Shown here: positions 19,034 to 28,516 of the stretch, piece by piece
Position numbering within the stretch: position 1 is the stretch's first letter
Layout of the letters: the number at the start of each line of letters is the position of its first letter
Source: CABZJG01 sp902512685
GTDB taxonomy: Bacteria; Pseudomonadota; Alphaproteobacteria; Rhodobacterales; Rhodobacteraceae
Assembly: GCA_051201605.1 (NCBI GenBank)
Contig: CP179201.1
Location: 2,170,001 to 2,234,000 of the forward strand
Reading direction: 5' to 3'
DNA: 64,000 nt
Made by a program: the position numbers and the translations under genes
Notes under the pieces: generated by a model
What the model was told of the DNA's origin: nothing
The model's input: only the letters and a program-made list of their open reading frames with translations
The model's database searches: none

Positions 19034-20035
19034 ATGAAACTCTTTAGACAGATCGCAGTCGGGGGAATTCTTTCCTCGGCTTTATTAGCAAGCGGCGTTG
19101 CGCAAGCGGAGGACTATGTGGCGCGGTTATCGGTTCACTGGGGACCCAAGCATCACAGCGCAATTCACACGCAGATGTTTGCAGACGAGGTCAATAAACG
19201 TGCCGAGGGAAGGATGCGGATAGATGTCTTTCCATCGGGCCAGCTTTTCGGAATACGCGAACAATTGGGGGCCGTGACCTCAAGTGCTGTTGAGATGGGT
19301 GGCATCATTGGCGTGGTGTCGTTTCCACCAATCAACAAAAATTACAACGTCGTGTCTTTTACCGGACTTTTTGATAGTTATGGTCAGCAGCGAGCTTTCT
19401 TCACCGACAATTCGGCCGGTCAAGCCGTGTGGGACGACATTACACAGAAATCAGACACAGTTCTTTTAATGTATAACCCCGTTGGCCCAGTGATGACATT
19501 CAGCACTGAGGAATTAAATGGTATTGAAACCATGGTAGGCTTAAAAGCACGGGCTCTTATTGGTGCCGAGCGTCCAATGTGGGAAGCTCTAGGAGCAAAC
19601 ACTGTCTCGATGCCTACGGGTGAAGTATATTCGGGCCTGCAAACTGGGTTGATAAACACGATCAATAGCCCGCCAGGGTCAATTCGCGCTTTTAGCTGGT
19701 GGGAATACCTAACCCACGGCCAGAAACCCTATCAGTACTATGCCGACGCCTACATCATGGCGAATGCGACTTGGTTCAATGGTCTGCCGGACGATCTGCA
19801 ACGTCTTTTAATGGATGTAGGGGCAGAGATTGGCAAAATCTCAACCGACAAAATCCTTCAGACAGGCGAAGAAACCCTAACTGAATTTCAAGAGCGTGGC
19901 GGAGTTGTCAATACACTTGAGGGTGATAAGCTAGCGGCTTTTGATGCGTTGATGACAGAAACAGTCGCCCCGGCGATTGCGGATAAAATCGATGCAGAAG
20001 TCCTTGATGCGGCAAAGGCCTTTGCTGCCAACTAA
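19034..20035 (+). CDS. dctP: TRAP transporter solute-binding protein (DctP family)
   Basis: Periplasmic binding protein of a tripartite ATP-independent transporter, 333 aa. The start ATG 19034 follows GGGAGAAA and gives a signal peptide (MKLFRQIAVGGILSSALLAS, cleavage after AQA about residue 24). The DctP fold is recognisable, with the conserved Arg of carboxylate-binding members in the segment GLKARALIGAERPMWEALGA. First gene of a dctPQM set and divergent from the FMN/TPP/TTR/DmdA operon across a 284-bp region, so it probably imports that pathway's organic-acid substrate. Confidence 0.9.
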   Translation: MKLFRQIAVGGILSSALLASGVAQAEDYVARLSVHWGPKHHSAIHTQMFADEVNKRAEGRMRIDVFPSGQLFGIREQLGAVTSSAVEMGGIIGVVSFPPINKNYNVVSFTGLFDSYGQQRAFFTDNSAGQAVWDDITQKSDTVLLMYNPVGPVMTFSTEELNGIETMVGLKARALIGAERPMWEALGANTVSMPTGEVYSGLQTGLINTINSPPGSIRAFSWWEYLTHGQKPYQYYADAYIMANATWFNGLPDDLQRLLMDVGAEIGKISTDKILQTGEETLTEFQERGGVVNTLEGDKLAAFDALMTETVAPAIADKIDAEVLDAAKAFAAN

Positions 20036-20101
20036 GCAATGAGATTAAAGGCTCCTGCCGCTGTGGGCGGGGGTCTTTTACATAAAGAAAATGACACTTA
20101 T

Positions 20102-20620
20102 ATGATATTAATCCTTCGATCCCTTCGGACCGTGAACCACGTATTAGAGGTGCTGATAACGGCACTTTCGTCGACAATTGCCGCTATCATGGTGCTCGCA
20201 TTGACGATGAGTGCCGTGACTCGATACATCAGCGGCACAGGTTATGATTGGTTCATTGAGTTGCCTCCCGCGTTGGTCCCTTGGCTGGTTTTTCCACTGT
20301 TAGGGCCGTTGCTAAGGGCTGGGGCACACATCCAGGTAGATCTGGTTTCCAACTTTGTTACAGGCAAGCGTCTTTTGCTTGTGCAAGCCTTTGTCTTTGC
20401 GATTATGCTTATCGGAGCAGTGATTTTTTTCATTGCTGGAAACGAGGCAGTCGCCCTGTTCCGGCGACTGGGTCAGTTGATGGAATTGGAAATTGAATTG
20501 CCAATCTGGTGGATGTATTTAGCCTTCCCGGTCGGCTTTGCAGTACTTTTTCTTTTTTCATTAGAGTTATTGCTGGAGACACTGGAAAAGCTGGTAAAAC
20601 CCTCTAAGGAAATCGCATGA
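20102..20620 (+). CDS. dctQ: TRAP transporter small membrane subunit (DctQ family)
   Basis: 172 aa with four hydrophobic segments, typical of DctQ. I took ATG 20102. An in-frame start at 20039 would add a hydrophilic, proline/glycine-rich leader not seen in the family. The gene lies 66 nt after dctP and overlaps dctM by 4 nt (ATGA). It pairs with DctM to form the secondary transporter in the inner membrane. Confidence 0.85.
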   Translation: MILILRSLRTVNHVLEVLITALSSTIAAIMVLALTMSAVTRYISGTGYDWFIELPPALVPWLVFPLLGPLLRAGAHIQVDLVSNFVTGKRLLLVQAFVFAIMLIGAVIFFIAGNEAVALFRRLGQLMELEIELPIWWMYLAFPVGFAVLFLFSLELLLETLEKLVKPSKEIA

Positions 20621-21885
20621 AATCCACAGCAATTATTCTGTCTTTTGTGCTTTTGATTTTTTCGGTTCCAATATTTATGGTTTTTGGTCTCGGCAGTGCC
20701 ACGGCCGCTATTTGGGGGCTAAAGCTTCCTTGGTCAACGCTGATACAGGTCTCGTTTGGCTCGATGACCAAGCACGTCTTAATTGCCGTTCCGTTGTTTA
20801 TCTTTGCTGGAATGGTGATGCTGCGTGGAGGTGCTGCCGCGCGGTTGGTTTACTTTGCCACGACACTCGTTGGACACTGGCCGGGCGGACTTGGTATTGC
20901 AATGATTCTGGCAATGGGGTTTTTTGCTGCCTTTTGCGGTTCCATTCTGGCTGCCATCACCGCTGTTGGCACAATCATGATCCCGCAGATGGTAGATCAG
21001 GGTTATCCCAAACCATTTGTAATTGTCCTTGCGGCCTCTGCTGCCTTTCTAGAAGCACTCATCCCGCCGTCTAATGCCGCAATCCTATTCAGTGCCTTGA
21101 CCGATGTTCCTGTCTCGCGCACCTTCGCTGCTGGCTTTATTCCCGGTTTTGTGCTGATCATCCTTTTAGGGATCGTTGTTACTTGGAAATGTCGCCATTT
21201 GAAAAACCCGACCAAGGCAACGGCAAGTGAGCGCTTTGCCGCCTTTCGCTCAGCTATACCCGGGCTTTTCACGCCGGTTATTATTTTAGGAGGCATTTAT
21301 GCAGGGTTGCTCACACCCTCTGAATCTGCGGCTGTTGCCGGCATCTGGGCGATCCTAATTGGTACTCTAATCTACCGAGAACTGACATTTCGGGGCATTC
21401 TAAAAGCTCTGAATGAAACGGCACGTATCACGGCTGTAATTTTTGCAATCATTGCCATGGCCACTTTTCTTAGCGTTGTTTTGACCTATAGCCAGGCACC
21501 GCAAAAGATTATCAGCTACTTCACCGAAATGGGGGGTACACCGCTCGCTTTCTGGTTCTCAGTTGCCATAATCTGCATGATCCTAGGTACCTTTGTCGAG
21601 ATTGTGCCGGTCTTCTATCTGACCGTGCCCATCTTTGCCGCTCTTGCCCTATCTTTGAACCTTAACATATTGCACTTATATGTCGTCTTTGTGGCCTTCG
21701 CTGGGATCGGAATGATTACACCGCCAGTTTGTGTTGGCGTTTACACCGCTGCTGGGGTGGCCAAGGAAAGCCCAGAAAAGGCCTTTCGCGAGGTGCCGCT
21801 TTTTGTGGGTGTCGGCATCATTTTTGGATTGTTGATGATCTTTTTCCCGGCCGCCGCCACTTGGTTACCAGCGCTGCTGAAATAA
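20617..21885 (+). CDS. dctM: TRAP transporter large membrane subunit (DctM family)
   Basis: 422 aa, about twelve membrane segments, the sodium-coupled transport subunit. Family motifs are visible: GGAAARLVYFATTLVGHWPGG, AAFCGSILAAITAVGTIMIPQM near residue 105 and PPSNAAILFSA near 150. The ATGA overlap with dctQ gives translational coupling. The last gene of the transporter operon; the downstream LysR gene points the other way. Confidence 0.92.
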   Translation: MKSTAIILSFVLLIFSVPIFMVFGLGSATAAIWGLKLPWSTLIQVSFGSMTKHVLIAVPLFIFAGMVMLRGGAAARLVYFATTLVGHWPGGLGIAMILAMGFFAAFCGSILAAITAVGTIMIPQMVDQGYPKPFVIVLAASAAFLEALIPPSNAAILFSALTDVPVSRTFAAGFIPGFVLIILLGIVVTWKCRHLKNPTKATASERFAAFRSAIPGLFTPVIILGGIYAGLLTPSESAAVAGIWAILIGTLIYRELTFRGILKALNETARITAVIFAIIAMATFLSVVLTYSQAPQKIISYFTEMGGTPLAFWFSVAIICMILGTFVEIVPVFYLTVPIFAALALSLNLNILHLYVVFVAFAGIGMITPPVCVGVYTAAGVAKESPEKAFREVPLFVGVGIIFGLLMIFFPAAATWLPALLK

Positions 21886-21982
21886 AATAGTTTGAATTTA
21901 TCCCAATGCCTTCAGATTACTTTTCGTGTTTGACTGAACGAGAAATTAGTAAATGTGAAGTTCAGATAGTATTCGAGTTGCC

Positions 21983-22909
21983 TTAAGATCTATTTCGCAA
22001 TCCATTAACATACTCGACACGCGCGGTGAGTTGGGCGGCAAAAAGGTCTACAAAAGAAAGAGCCTGGCGTGAAAGATGCTCGCGCCCTGCGGTGATGATC
22101 GTAACAAAATAAGTTAGGTCCTGCACGATCGGTCGAAAGACGACCCCGCCCATGCGCACTGCCTGCTCGGCAGAGAAAGGATCAGCGACTGCCAAAGCCC
22201 CTGTTTCGCGCACCAAGGATCCAGTTAAGGGCATGTTGGCTGCCGACACCCTTGAGCGGCTTTGCAATTTTTGAGACAAGTTTGGGTCCATCGACATCAT
22301 GGTGTCGGGATAGGTACCACCGAAAGTAACAAAATTCTCGATCGATGAAACTTCTTCCAAATCAATAGGGCCATCTTCATCTGCCAGAGAATGATCTTCG
22401 GGAAGCAAACACACATAAGGCGCAGAAGTTTGAAACAAAGTTTCTACGCCTTCGTGATTTGCTTCACGCCCCACAATGCCAAGATCAACTTGGTGCATCT
22501 GCACAGCATCCAGAATTGCGGGGGTGTTGCGCGAGTTAATAACAAAGCGGACTTCAGGATTATCGCGGTACATTCGACCCACAGCTGCAGGCAATTCAAT
22601 TGAAGCAATGGACTGAATAGTCGAGACCGAGATTGTTCCACCCTGAGCCGTGCGGATCGACTTTGCCAGCTCCTGCAACCTATCGATGCCAACAAACATG
22701 CCTTCTACACTTTTATAAAACTGTTGCCCTTCGACCGTTGGCGTCAGACCGCGCCCAACCCGTGCAAAAATGGAAAATCCAACCGAATTTTCAAGATCCG
22801 CGATCAATCTGCTGACGCTAGGTTGCGAGATATGCATCATTTTAGCGGCCTCTGTGATCGAACCACACCGGATCGTTGCACGTAAAGCCTCTAACTGGCG
22901 TGGGTTCAT
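21983..22909 (-). CDS. LysR-type transcriptional regulator
   Basis: 308 aa. The N-terminal winged helix-turn-helix (residues 1-60, GSITEAAKMMHISQPSVSRL) is typical of LysR regulators, and the periplasmic-binding-protein-like effector domain spans about 90-295. It is convergent with dctM and divergent from the BCCT carrier gene across 473 bp. By the usual LysR arrangement it would control the BCCT gene, though the TRAP operon is also adjacent. The effector is unknown. Confidence 0.9.
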   Translation of the reverse strand: MNPRQLEALRATIRCGSITEAAKMMHISQPSVSRLIADLENSVGFSIFARVGRGLTPTVEGQQFYKSVEGMFVGIDRLQELAKSIRTAQGGTISVSTIQSIASIELPAAVGRMYRDNPEVRFVINSRNTPAILDAVQMHQVDLGIVGREANHEGVETLFQTSAPYVCLLPEDHSLADEDGPIDLEEVSSIENFVTFGGTYPDTMMSMDPNLSQKLQSRSRVSAANMPLTGSLVRETGALAVADPFSAEQAVRMGGVVFRPIVQDLTYFVTIITAGREHLSRQALSFVDLFAAQLTARVEYVNGLRNRS

Positions 22910-23382
22910 CGCTTTTAACTCTTTCGTTTTCCCTATGAATCTGCAGTAATCATGTTTTGATGCTTTGTATAGCGCTTTGCAGCATAAACATTTTTATCAT
23001 TGGGAAAACCCTGCGCCCAACTAAGAGGATATTTCCCAAGGCATCTATCGCGGCAGAACTTTTAAAGGCCATGTCAAGGAAACCGATAATTATGATTTTA
23101 TTGATTTGAGAATGCAGATTTGAGCCATAGATAGAATGCAAAGAGCAGACAATGGAATACTTCTTTAATTCACATTGGATATTTTCTACGGCAGAAGTGT
23201 CAACTTTTCATTGACCAATAAATACCCCAAGTGATAGCATTTTATCTAAAGATTAAATTTTTTAATACCAAGAGATATAATAAACCAATTCATACCCGCC
23301 CCTATGGCACCTAAGAAATTAACTAGAAACAGCGCGATGTTCGCTAAGGAGCTTGTAAAGCTTATAATTTGGAGGAAATAAA
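22910..23382. promoter_or_regulatory. LysR/BCCT divergent control region
   Basis: 473 bp without a convincing gene. The right half is AT-rich and ends in a strong ribosome-binding site (GGAGG) 8 nt before the TTG start of the BCCT gene. LysR-type boxes (T-N11-A) are expected here but too degenerate to place by eye. Confidence 0.45.
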
Positions 23383-25014
23383 TTGTCTGACACAATGAAG
23401 GATCCCAATAAGTCGGTTCCACATCCAGTCAAAACTGACCATGAAATTGGTCAGAACAACATAACTCCTTTCGGGCTTGATATTCACAACCCAGTTTTTC
23501 TAATTTCCGGTATATCAATCCTCATGTTTGTACTTATAACGCTGATGTTTCAGGAAGGGGCCGCTCAATTTCTCAATTGGCTTCGACCATTTTTGACGTC
23601 AAACTTTGCATGGCTCTTTCTCAGCGCTGGTAATGTTTTTTTGTTATTTGCATTTTTCCTCATGGTATCGCCTTTGGGAAAAATTCGTCTGGGTGGGCAG
23701 GAGGCCAAGCCAGATTATAGTTATATTGGTTGGTTTGCGATGTTATTTGCAGCCGGCATGGGCATCGGTTTGATGTTTTTTGGTGTATCCGAGCCAATGT
23801 CGCATTTTGCTTCTTCCATGGGCGGCACAAGCGGTGAAGCGGCCGCTCGAACGGATTGGGCCCCCTTAGGAGCTGCGGCGGGTGACGTGATCGCAGCGCG
23901 CGATTTGGGAATGGCAGCAACCATTTTTCACTGGGCATTGCACCCTTGGGCCATTTACGCTGTCGTCGCTTTATCACTGGCATTCTTTAGCTATAATAAT
24001 GGCTTGCCGCTGACGCTTCGTTCGGCCTTTTACCCGCTTCTGGGGGAACGGGTCTGGGGATGGTGGGGTCATGTTATCGATATAACAGCAGTTTTTGCCA
24101 CTCTGTTTGGACTGGCAACATCTCTTGGCTTTGGAACCGAACAGGCCCTGGCCGGTTTGAACTTTCTGTTTGGTTGGGGAACCGGCGGTTTAGCAAAGGT
24201 CATTTTAATATTCGTCATTACCGCAATTGCGCTGATTTCGGTCATTCGCGGTCTAGATGGTGGTGTAAAGGTTTTATCTGAAATCAATATAGGTTTGGCA
24301 GCTGTTTTGTTGCTGTTCGTGATTATTGTTGGCCCAACGCTGACGATCTTTGAAACAATCTTTTCCGGTGGCATTGCATATGCCAAAGAGATTATCCCAC
24401 TTTCTAACCCATTTGGCCGTGAAGACAGCAATTTCATGCAAGGATGGACTGCCTTCTATTGGGCTTGGTGGATTTCCTGGTCACCCTTCGTTGGGATGTT
24501 TATCGCCCGTGTCTCACGGGGCCGCACAGTTCGTGAATTTGTCTTTTGTGTTATCGTTGTCCCAATGATGGTCGGCATTATCTGGATGGGCGCATTCGGG
24601 GGCACAGCCGTTTCTCAGGTCATGGCCGATGCAGCAGCGCCGGTAAAAGATGCCTCGCTAGAACTGAAACTCTTTGTCATGCTGGAACAACTCCCTTTGT
24701 CCACCATAACATCGCTTCTGGGCATTGTTCTGGTATTGTGCTTTTTTATCACCTCGTCAGATTCCGGCTCGCTTGTTATCGACACAATCACCTCAGGTGG
24801 CAAAACAGATGCACCTGTCTCACAACGCATTTTCTGGTGCAGCTTCGAAGGTGTTGTGGCCGCGACTTTGTTGTTGGTCGGAGGCTCAGAAGCTTTAACC
24901 GCGCTTCAGGCAATGGCCGTATCCACCGGATTTCCGTTTACAATCGTCCTGCTTGCAATGTGTGTCAGTCTTTATATCGGATTAAGAAAAGCATACAAAG
25001 ACTCCCCTCTTTGA
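23383..25014 (+). CDS. BCCT family betaine/carnitine/choline-type transporter
   Basis: 543 aa with twelve membrane segments. Family motifs are clear: GMGIGLMFFGVSEPMSHF near residue 125 and the substrate-site stretch FYWAWWISWSPFVGMFIARV near 365. The start TTG 23383 is backed by GGAGGAAATAAA. BCCT proteins co-transport quaternary-ammonium or sulfonium solutes (glycine betaine, carnitine, choline, DMSP) with Na+ or H+. Given the DmdA-type gene 8 kb away, DMSP is a possible cargo, but sequence alone does not decide. The C terminus is short and not of the osmosensing type, which suggests a nutrient-uptake role. Confidence 0.92.
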   Translation: MSDTMKDPNKSVPHPVKTDHEIGQNNITPFGLDIHNPVFLISGISILMFVLITLMFQEGAAQFLNWLRPFLTSNFAWLFLSAGNVFLLFAFFLMVSPLGKIRLGGQEAKPDYSYIGWFAMLFAAGMGIGLMFFGVSEPMSHFASSMGGTSGEAAARTDWAPLGAAAGDVIAARDLGMAATIFHWALHPWAIYAVVALSLAFFSYNNGLPLTLRSAFYPLLGERVWGWWGHVIDITAVFATLFGLATSLGFGTEQALAGLNFLFGWGTGGLAKVILIFVITAIALISVIRGLDGGVKVLSEINIGLAAVLLLFVIIVGPTLTIFETIFSGGIAYAKEIIPLSNPFGREDSNFMQGWTAFYWAWWISWSPFVGMFIARVSRGRTVREFVFCVIVVPMMVGIIWMGAFGGTAVSQVMADAAAPVKDASLELKLFVMLEQLPLSTITSLLGIVLVLCFFITSSDSGSLVIDTITSGGKTDAPVSQRIFWCSFEGVVAATLLLVGGSEALTALQAMAVSTGFPFTIVLLAMCVSLYIGLRKAYKDSPL

Positions 25015-25242
25015 GCAGTTTTTTGTAAAACCTAATCTGTATCTGGAACCCTGCCTATTAGGGGTTTTAGATACAGACTTTCTCGCGCCTGCGTGCGATA
25101 GAAGGTTACTCTTGTGCCGGCCAAAATTGTTTCTGATGCATCTTCTTGCAGGCCAAAGAAGTCCATGGACACCATAACTTAACTTTCCTCGATAATCATG
25201 CCACAAATTTTGCAAAACTCTTTTGTTTCCTGTGTATCGCCC

Positions 25243-26055
25243 TCATACCACCACTTTTACGCAACGAGCTTTAAGCAGTATTTCAGCAATCTCAACAAAG
25301 CCTTCGCCACCTTTTTTTTCTGATACAAACGCAGGGTAGCTCGGCATCTTGCCCTCAAATTGCTTTACGTTTGCAACGCCACATGCAAACGGAAAAAATT
25401 CAAACATTGATCCGTCATTAGGGCTGTCTCCGCAAAAAACGAAATTCTCTTTGCGAGAGTCTACATCTAACCCGAGCCGTTCTATTGCAAACCTTCGGCT
25501 CATTGTGAGCTTACTGTAGGTTCCATACCATCCATTGACGTGAATTGATGAAACTTTTGCGACTGCGCCCTCTTCTTCAAAGATTTCTTTGACCCGCAGA
25601 ACCGACGGTTCGTCGAGCTCTGGAACATCCTCTGCAATATCGATGGCCAGATCAGTATCGCGAAAAGTTTGATCAACGGATATAGCACAACCGGGCACTT
25701 CTGTGAGTATGCGCTCAGCAATGTTATCAAGGCGTTTTCGGTCGCTAGTGCGGGTTAATTCATCAGTATCGTAAGCTCGGATCATTTTCTTTTGATCCCG
25801 ATCATACGAGAAATAAAAAGCTCCGTTTTCTCCGACCACTCCCGCAACCGGCCACAACCTGGCGATCATATCGCACCATCCAGCGGGCCTACCCGTTATT
25901 GGCGCAACGTGAATGCCCGCCTTGGTAAGCGCTTCTAGGGCGTTATACGCACAGGCTGGCAGTGAACCTTCTGTTGTTAACGTATCATCGATATCCGTGA
26001 ACACGCAGGTTATGTTTTTTGCGATGTCTTTGGGGAACTTGTGTATCGGTTGCAT
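25243..26055 (-). CDS. HAD-superfamily phosphatase (Cof/sucrose-phosphatase-like subclass IIB)
   Basis: 270 aa. HAD motif I is FTDIDDTLT (about residues 19-27, nucleophile Asp), motif II is in ITGRPAGW and motif IV is CGDSPNDGSMFEFFP near residue 217. The cap between about 85 and 190 places it in the sugar-phosphatase subclass that includes mannosyl-3-phosphoglycerate and sucrose-6-phosphate phosphatases. It is divergent from the neighbouring DeoR/Ugp operon with one small frame between, so a role on a sugar or polyol phosphate is plausible. Convergent with the BCCT gene across about 230 bp of non-coding DNA. Confidence 0.82.
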   Translation of the reverse strand: MQPIHKFPKDIAKNITCVFTDIDDTLTTEGSLPACAYNALEALTKAGIHVAPITGRPAGWCDMIARLWPVAGVVGENGAFYFSYDRDQKKMIRAYDTDELTRTSDRKRLDNIAERILTEVPGCAISVDQTFRDTDLAIDIAEDVPELDEPSVLRVKEIFEEEGAVAKVSSIHVNGWYGTYSKLTMSRRFAIERLGLDVDSRKENFVFCGDSPNDGSMFEFFPFACGVANVKQFEGKMPSYPAFVSEKKGGEGFVEIAEILLKARCVKVVV

Positions 26056-26262
26056 TTATACCTCGTTGAAAACCTATTCAGTTGGGGGGAGATCATTTGT
26101 GCTACTGTGATTAAACCTTGCTAAGCGCTCGCCTCTTGCCAATTCGGCTTTCCTCTCGCCCGCCAAGCTTTGAGGGAACAGATCGTTTTGCATTCATGGT
26201 CAGCCCAATCTTCGTTCGACGCAAAATTATATCTTACCAGATTTCCGAAAATCTGCAGTTCA

Positions 26263-26538
26263 TCAACCATCTAACTTCACGGTCATATAGGTGACTGGCG
26301 AAACTTTCTCCAAGGTCTTTGACGGATACTGCTTCTCGAAGGCATTAAAGATGAATGCAGAATGCTGATCTACAGTTTCGGATATATCAACGAAATCCTG
26401 GTTTTTTCGAACGGCATCAATTTGCGAAACTCTAGATTTGCCTGCTTGATATCGTTCAAAAAAAACTGGTGTTGTTAACATTTGCTCTGGTCGCTTGTGT
26501 ATCATTGTTGCATTTTTTGTGGCTATTTTCAAATTCAT
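26263..26538 (-). CDS. Short hypothetical protein, doubtful
   Basis: A 91-codon frame between the HAD gene and the DeoR regulator, ATG start, no recognised domain. The sequence is mixed in charge with no membrane segment. It might be the C-terminal remnant of a larger enzyme or a chance frame. The flanking DNA is AT-rich and no clear ribosome-binding site was found. Confidence 0.25.
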   Translation of the reverse strand: MNLKIATKNATMIHKRPEQMLTTPVFFERYQAGKSRVSQIDAVRKNQDFVDISETVDQHSAFIFNAFEKQYPSKTLEKVSPVTYMTVKLDG

Positions 26539-26565
26539 ATAATTAAAAAGAAATTTTTAAAAGTA

Positions 26566-26639
26566 AAAACAACAAAATAATTAATTATTCTCAATTTTCG
26601 TAAATTATTTCCTCAAAATCACAAAATTTTTGTTGTTTT
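26566..26639. promoter_or_regulatory. Inverted repeat in the DeoR operon promoter
   Basis: AAAACAACAAAAT (26566-26578) is mirrored by ATTTTTGTTGTTTT (26626-26639) with one extra base, 47 nt apart, inside an AT-rich block just before the DeoR-type regulator start. Paired, widely spaced operators are common for DeoR proteins, which bind as multimers, so this is a candidate autoregulatory operator pair. Confidence 0.4.
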
Positions 26640-26684
26640 GTGGTTTTTACGTGTTTAAAGTTGAACCAGAATCAGGGACTGATT

Positions 26685-27470
26685 ATGTCTAAAAAAAAAC
26701 AAAAGAGACGAGATCGAATTTCAGAGATTGTACTCGAGCGCGGGGCTGTGTCCGTCGAGGCGCTGGCCGATTTTCTAGATGTGTCGACCCAAACAATCCG
26801 CCGCGATATTGATCAATTATGTGAAGGTGACATGTTGCGTCGGCGCCATGGACGGGTTGAGCTGGCTGAGCAACATGCAAATATCCCCTTTGATCAACGC
26901 GCGGGCACAAACTTAGCGGGTAAGCGCAATATCGGCGAGGCTGCAGCTGCCTTAATCCCAGATGGAGCAACGCTTTTCATTTCAATTGGATCAACACCTC
27001 TAAGTGTTGCACGTGCTTTGCGACGCCGAAAGAATTTGACTGTCATTACCAATAATCTCACAGCGGCAATGGCCCTTAGTGACGAAACAACCAACCGTAT
27101 TATACTACCGGGCGGTGAATTGCGTTTGCCGGATCGCGATATTCTGGGGGAAGAAGTGCAGAAGTTTTTTGCCGGCTATCGCACAGAGTTTTCCATTTTT
27201 GGGGTGGCTGGTGTGGCAGAGGATGGATCGCTTTTAGAGTTCAACTCGGCGGAAGTGCAGGCCCGGGTGCAGATCCGTGAAAATTCGCAAGTTTCGATCT
27301 TGGTGCTTGACCAGACAAAATTTGGCAGGCTGGCACCGGCGTTCGGAGAAAACATCCAAGACCCTGACCACGTGATTTTGGATCAGCGTCCAGATCCGTC
27401 CTTTGATCCTATGCTTGACGCTTTGGGCGATCGTTTGATTATAACCGAAAGAAGAGAAAATGCCGACTAA
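26685..27470 (+). CDS. DeoR/GlpR-type transcriptional regulator
   Basis: 261 aa. The N-terminal DeoR helix-turn-helix reads RISEIVLERGAVSVEALADF followed by VSTQTIRRDI. The C-terminal sugar-phosphate-sensor (ISOCOT) domain, about 80-240, contains FISIGSTPLSVARAL and GVAGV. I started at ATG 26685; an in-frame upstream start would add 15 unrelated residues. The stop overlaps the start of the ugpC-like gene by 11 nt, so regulator and transporter are one operon. The effector is presumably a phosphorylated sugar or polyol. Confidence 0.9.
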   Translation: MSKKKQKRRDRISEIVLERGAVSVEALADFLDVSTQTIRRDIDQLCEGDMLRRRHGRVELAEQHANIPFDQRAGTNLAGKRNIGEAAAALIPDGATLFISIGSTPLSVARALRRRKNLTVITNNLTAAMALSDETTNRIILPGGELRLPDRDILGEEVQKFFAGYRTEFSIFGVAGVAEDGSLLEFNSAEVQARVQIRENSQVSILVLDQTKFGRLAPAFGENIQDPDHVILDQRPDPSFDPMLDALGDRLIITERRENAD

Positions 27471-28482
27471 ACCGTTCGTATCCATGCAAAACGTTGCCAA
27501 GCGCTGGAAAGGACAACTTGGTGTGGAAGAGGTTTCACTTGATATTGAAGAGGGCTCATTTGTTGCATTATTAGGTCCTTCAGGATGTGGAAAGTCAACC
27601 TCTCTTCGACTACTTGCCGGGCTTGAAATGGCCGATGAGGGACAGATTTTCATCCAAGGCCGCGATGTTACCACCAGCGCCTCTTCTGAACGAAATTTAT
27701 CGATGGTGTTTCAGTCCTACGCCCTTTTTCCACACCTTTCTGTCGCGGAAAATGTAGTATTTGGTTTGAAAGTGCGCCGTGTTTCTAGGGCAGAACGGGC
27801 CATAAAAATGCAGCGCGCGCTAGAGATAACTGGGCTTGTAGGGTATGAAGAACGCAAGCCTGGTGAATTATCTGGCGGCCAGCGCCAGCGCGTTGCGCTC
27901 GCGCGCGCCATCGTGGCGGGTCAGCCGCTTTGTCTTATGGATGAGCCTCTGTCCAATCTAGATGCCAAGCTTCGAAATTCAGTGCGCAAAGATATCAAAA
28001 AACTGCAACGTGATCTTGGGATCACGGTTGTTTATGTTACCCACGATCAAACCGAAGCCATGAGTATGGCAGATAAGATTGTCCTCATGAAAGATGGTCG
28101 GATCCAACAAGTTGGATCACCCGATGATCTCTACAGCCGACCTAACAATACCTTTGTTGCAGAATTTGTTGGGGCACCCCCGATGGCTTTGATTGAACCG
28201 GGCGTCATCAAGGGGTTTGGCTCTGATCTTACACTGGGAATAAGAGCAGAAAATATATCAATATCTAACCCCAGCGACAGTTGGTTAACATGCACTATCA
28301 ATGAAATAGAATTTCTTGGTGCAGAAACATTAATTGGTCTTGAGCATGCAGGAACAACGGGTCTAACCGTGTCTGTTGCAGGACTATCCACGAAATGTGT
28401 TGGCGAGCAGGTGCACATCACAATGAAAAAAGAAGATCTGCATTTTTTCAACCAAGCAGGCAATCGCGAAGCAAATCACTGA
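27460..28482 (+). CDS. ugpC: Carbohydrate ABC transporter ATPase (UgpC/MalK type)
   Basis: 340 aa. Walker A GPSGCGKST, Q-loop FQSYALFPH, signature LSGGQRQRV, Walker B CLMDEPLSNLD and the H-loop THDQ are all intact. The C-terminal TOBE/MalK-type regulatory region (about 235-340) is present. It energises uptake by the UgpB/A/E-type proteins encoded next. Overlaps the regulator gene; 34 nt before the binding-protein gene. The ugp symbol denotes family resemblance; the sugar is not known. Confidence 0.9.
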   Translation: MPTKPFVSMQNVAKRWKGQLGVEEVSLDIEEGSFVALLGPSGCGKSTSLRLLAGLEMADEGQIFIQGRDVTTSASSERNLSMVFQSYALFPHLSVAENVVFGLKVRRVSRAERAIKMQRALEITGLVGYEERKPGELSGGQRQRVALARAIVAGQPLCLMDEPLSNLDAKLRNSVRKDIKKLQRDLGITVVYVTHDQTEAMSMADKIVLMKDGRIQQVGSPDDLYSRPNNTFVAEFVGAPPMALIEPGVIKGFGSDLTLGIRAENISISNPSDSWLTCTINEIEFLGAETLIGLEHAGTTGLTVSVAGLSTKCVGEQVHITMKKEDLHFFNQAGNREANH

Positions 28483-28516
28483 TTTGCCAAACCAGTTATC
28501 CAATGGAGGAAATGGA

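Noticed and set aside
24069..24437. Antisense open frames in the BCCT gene
   Set aside because: Shadows of a strongly supported transporter gene, with no domain or start signal.
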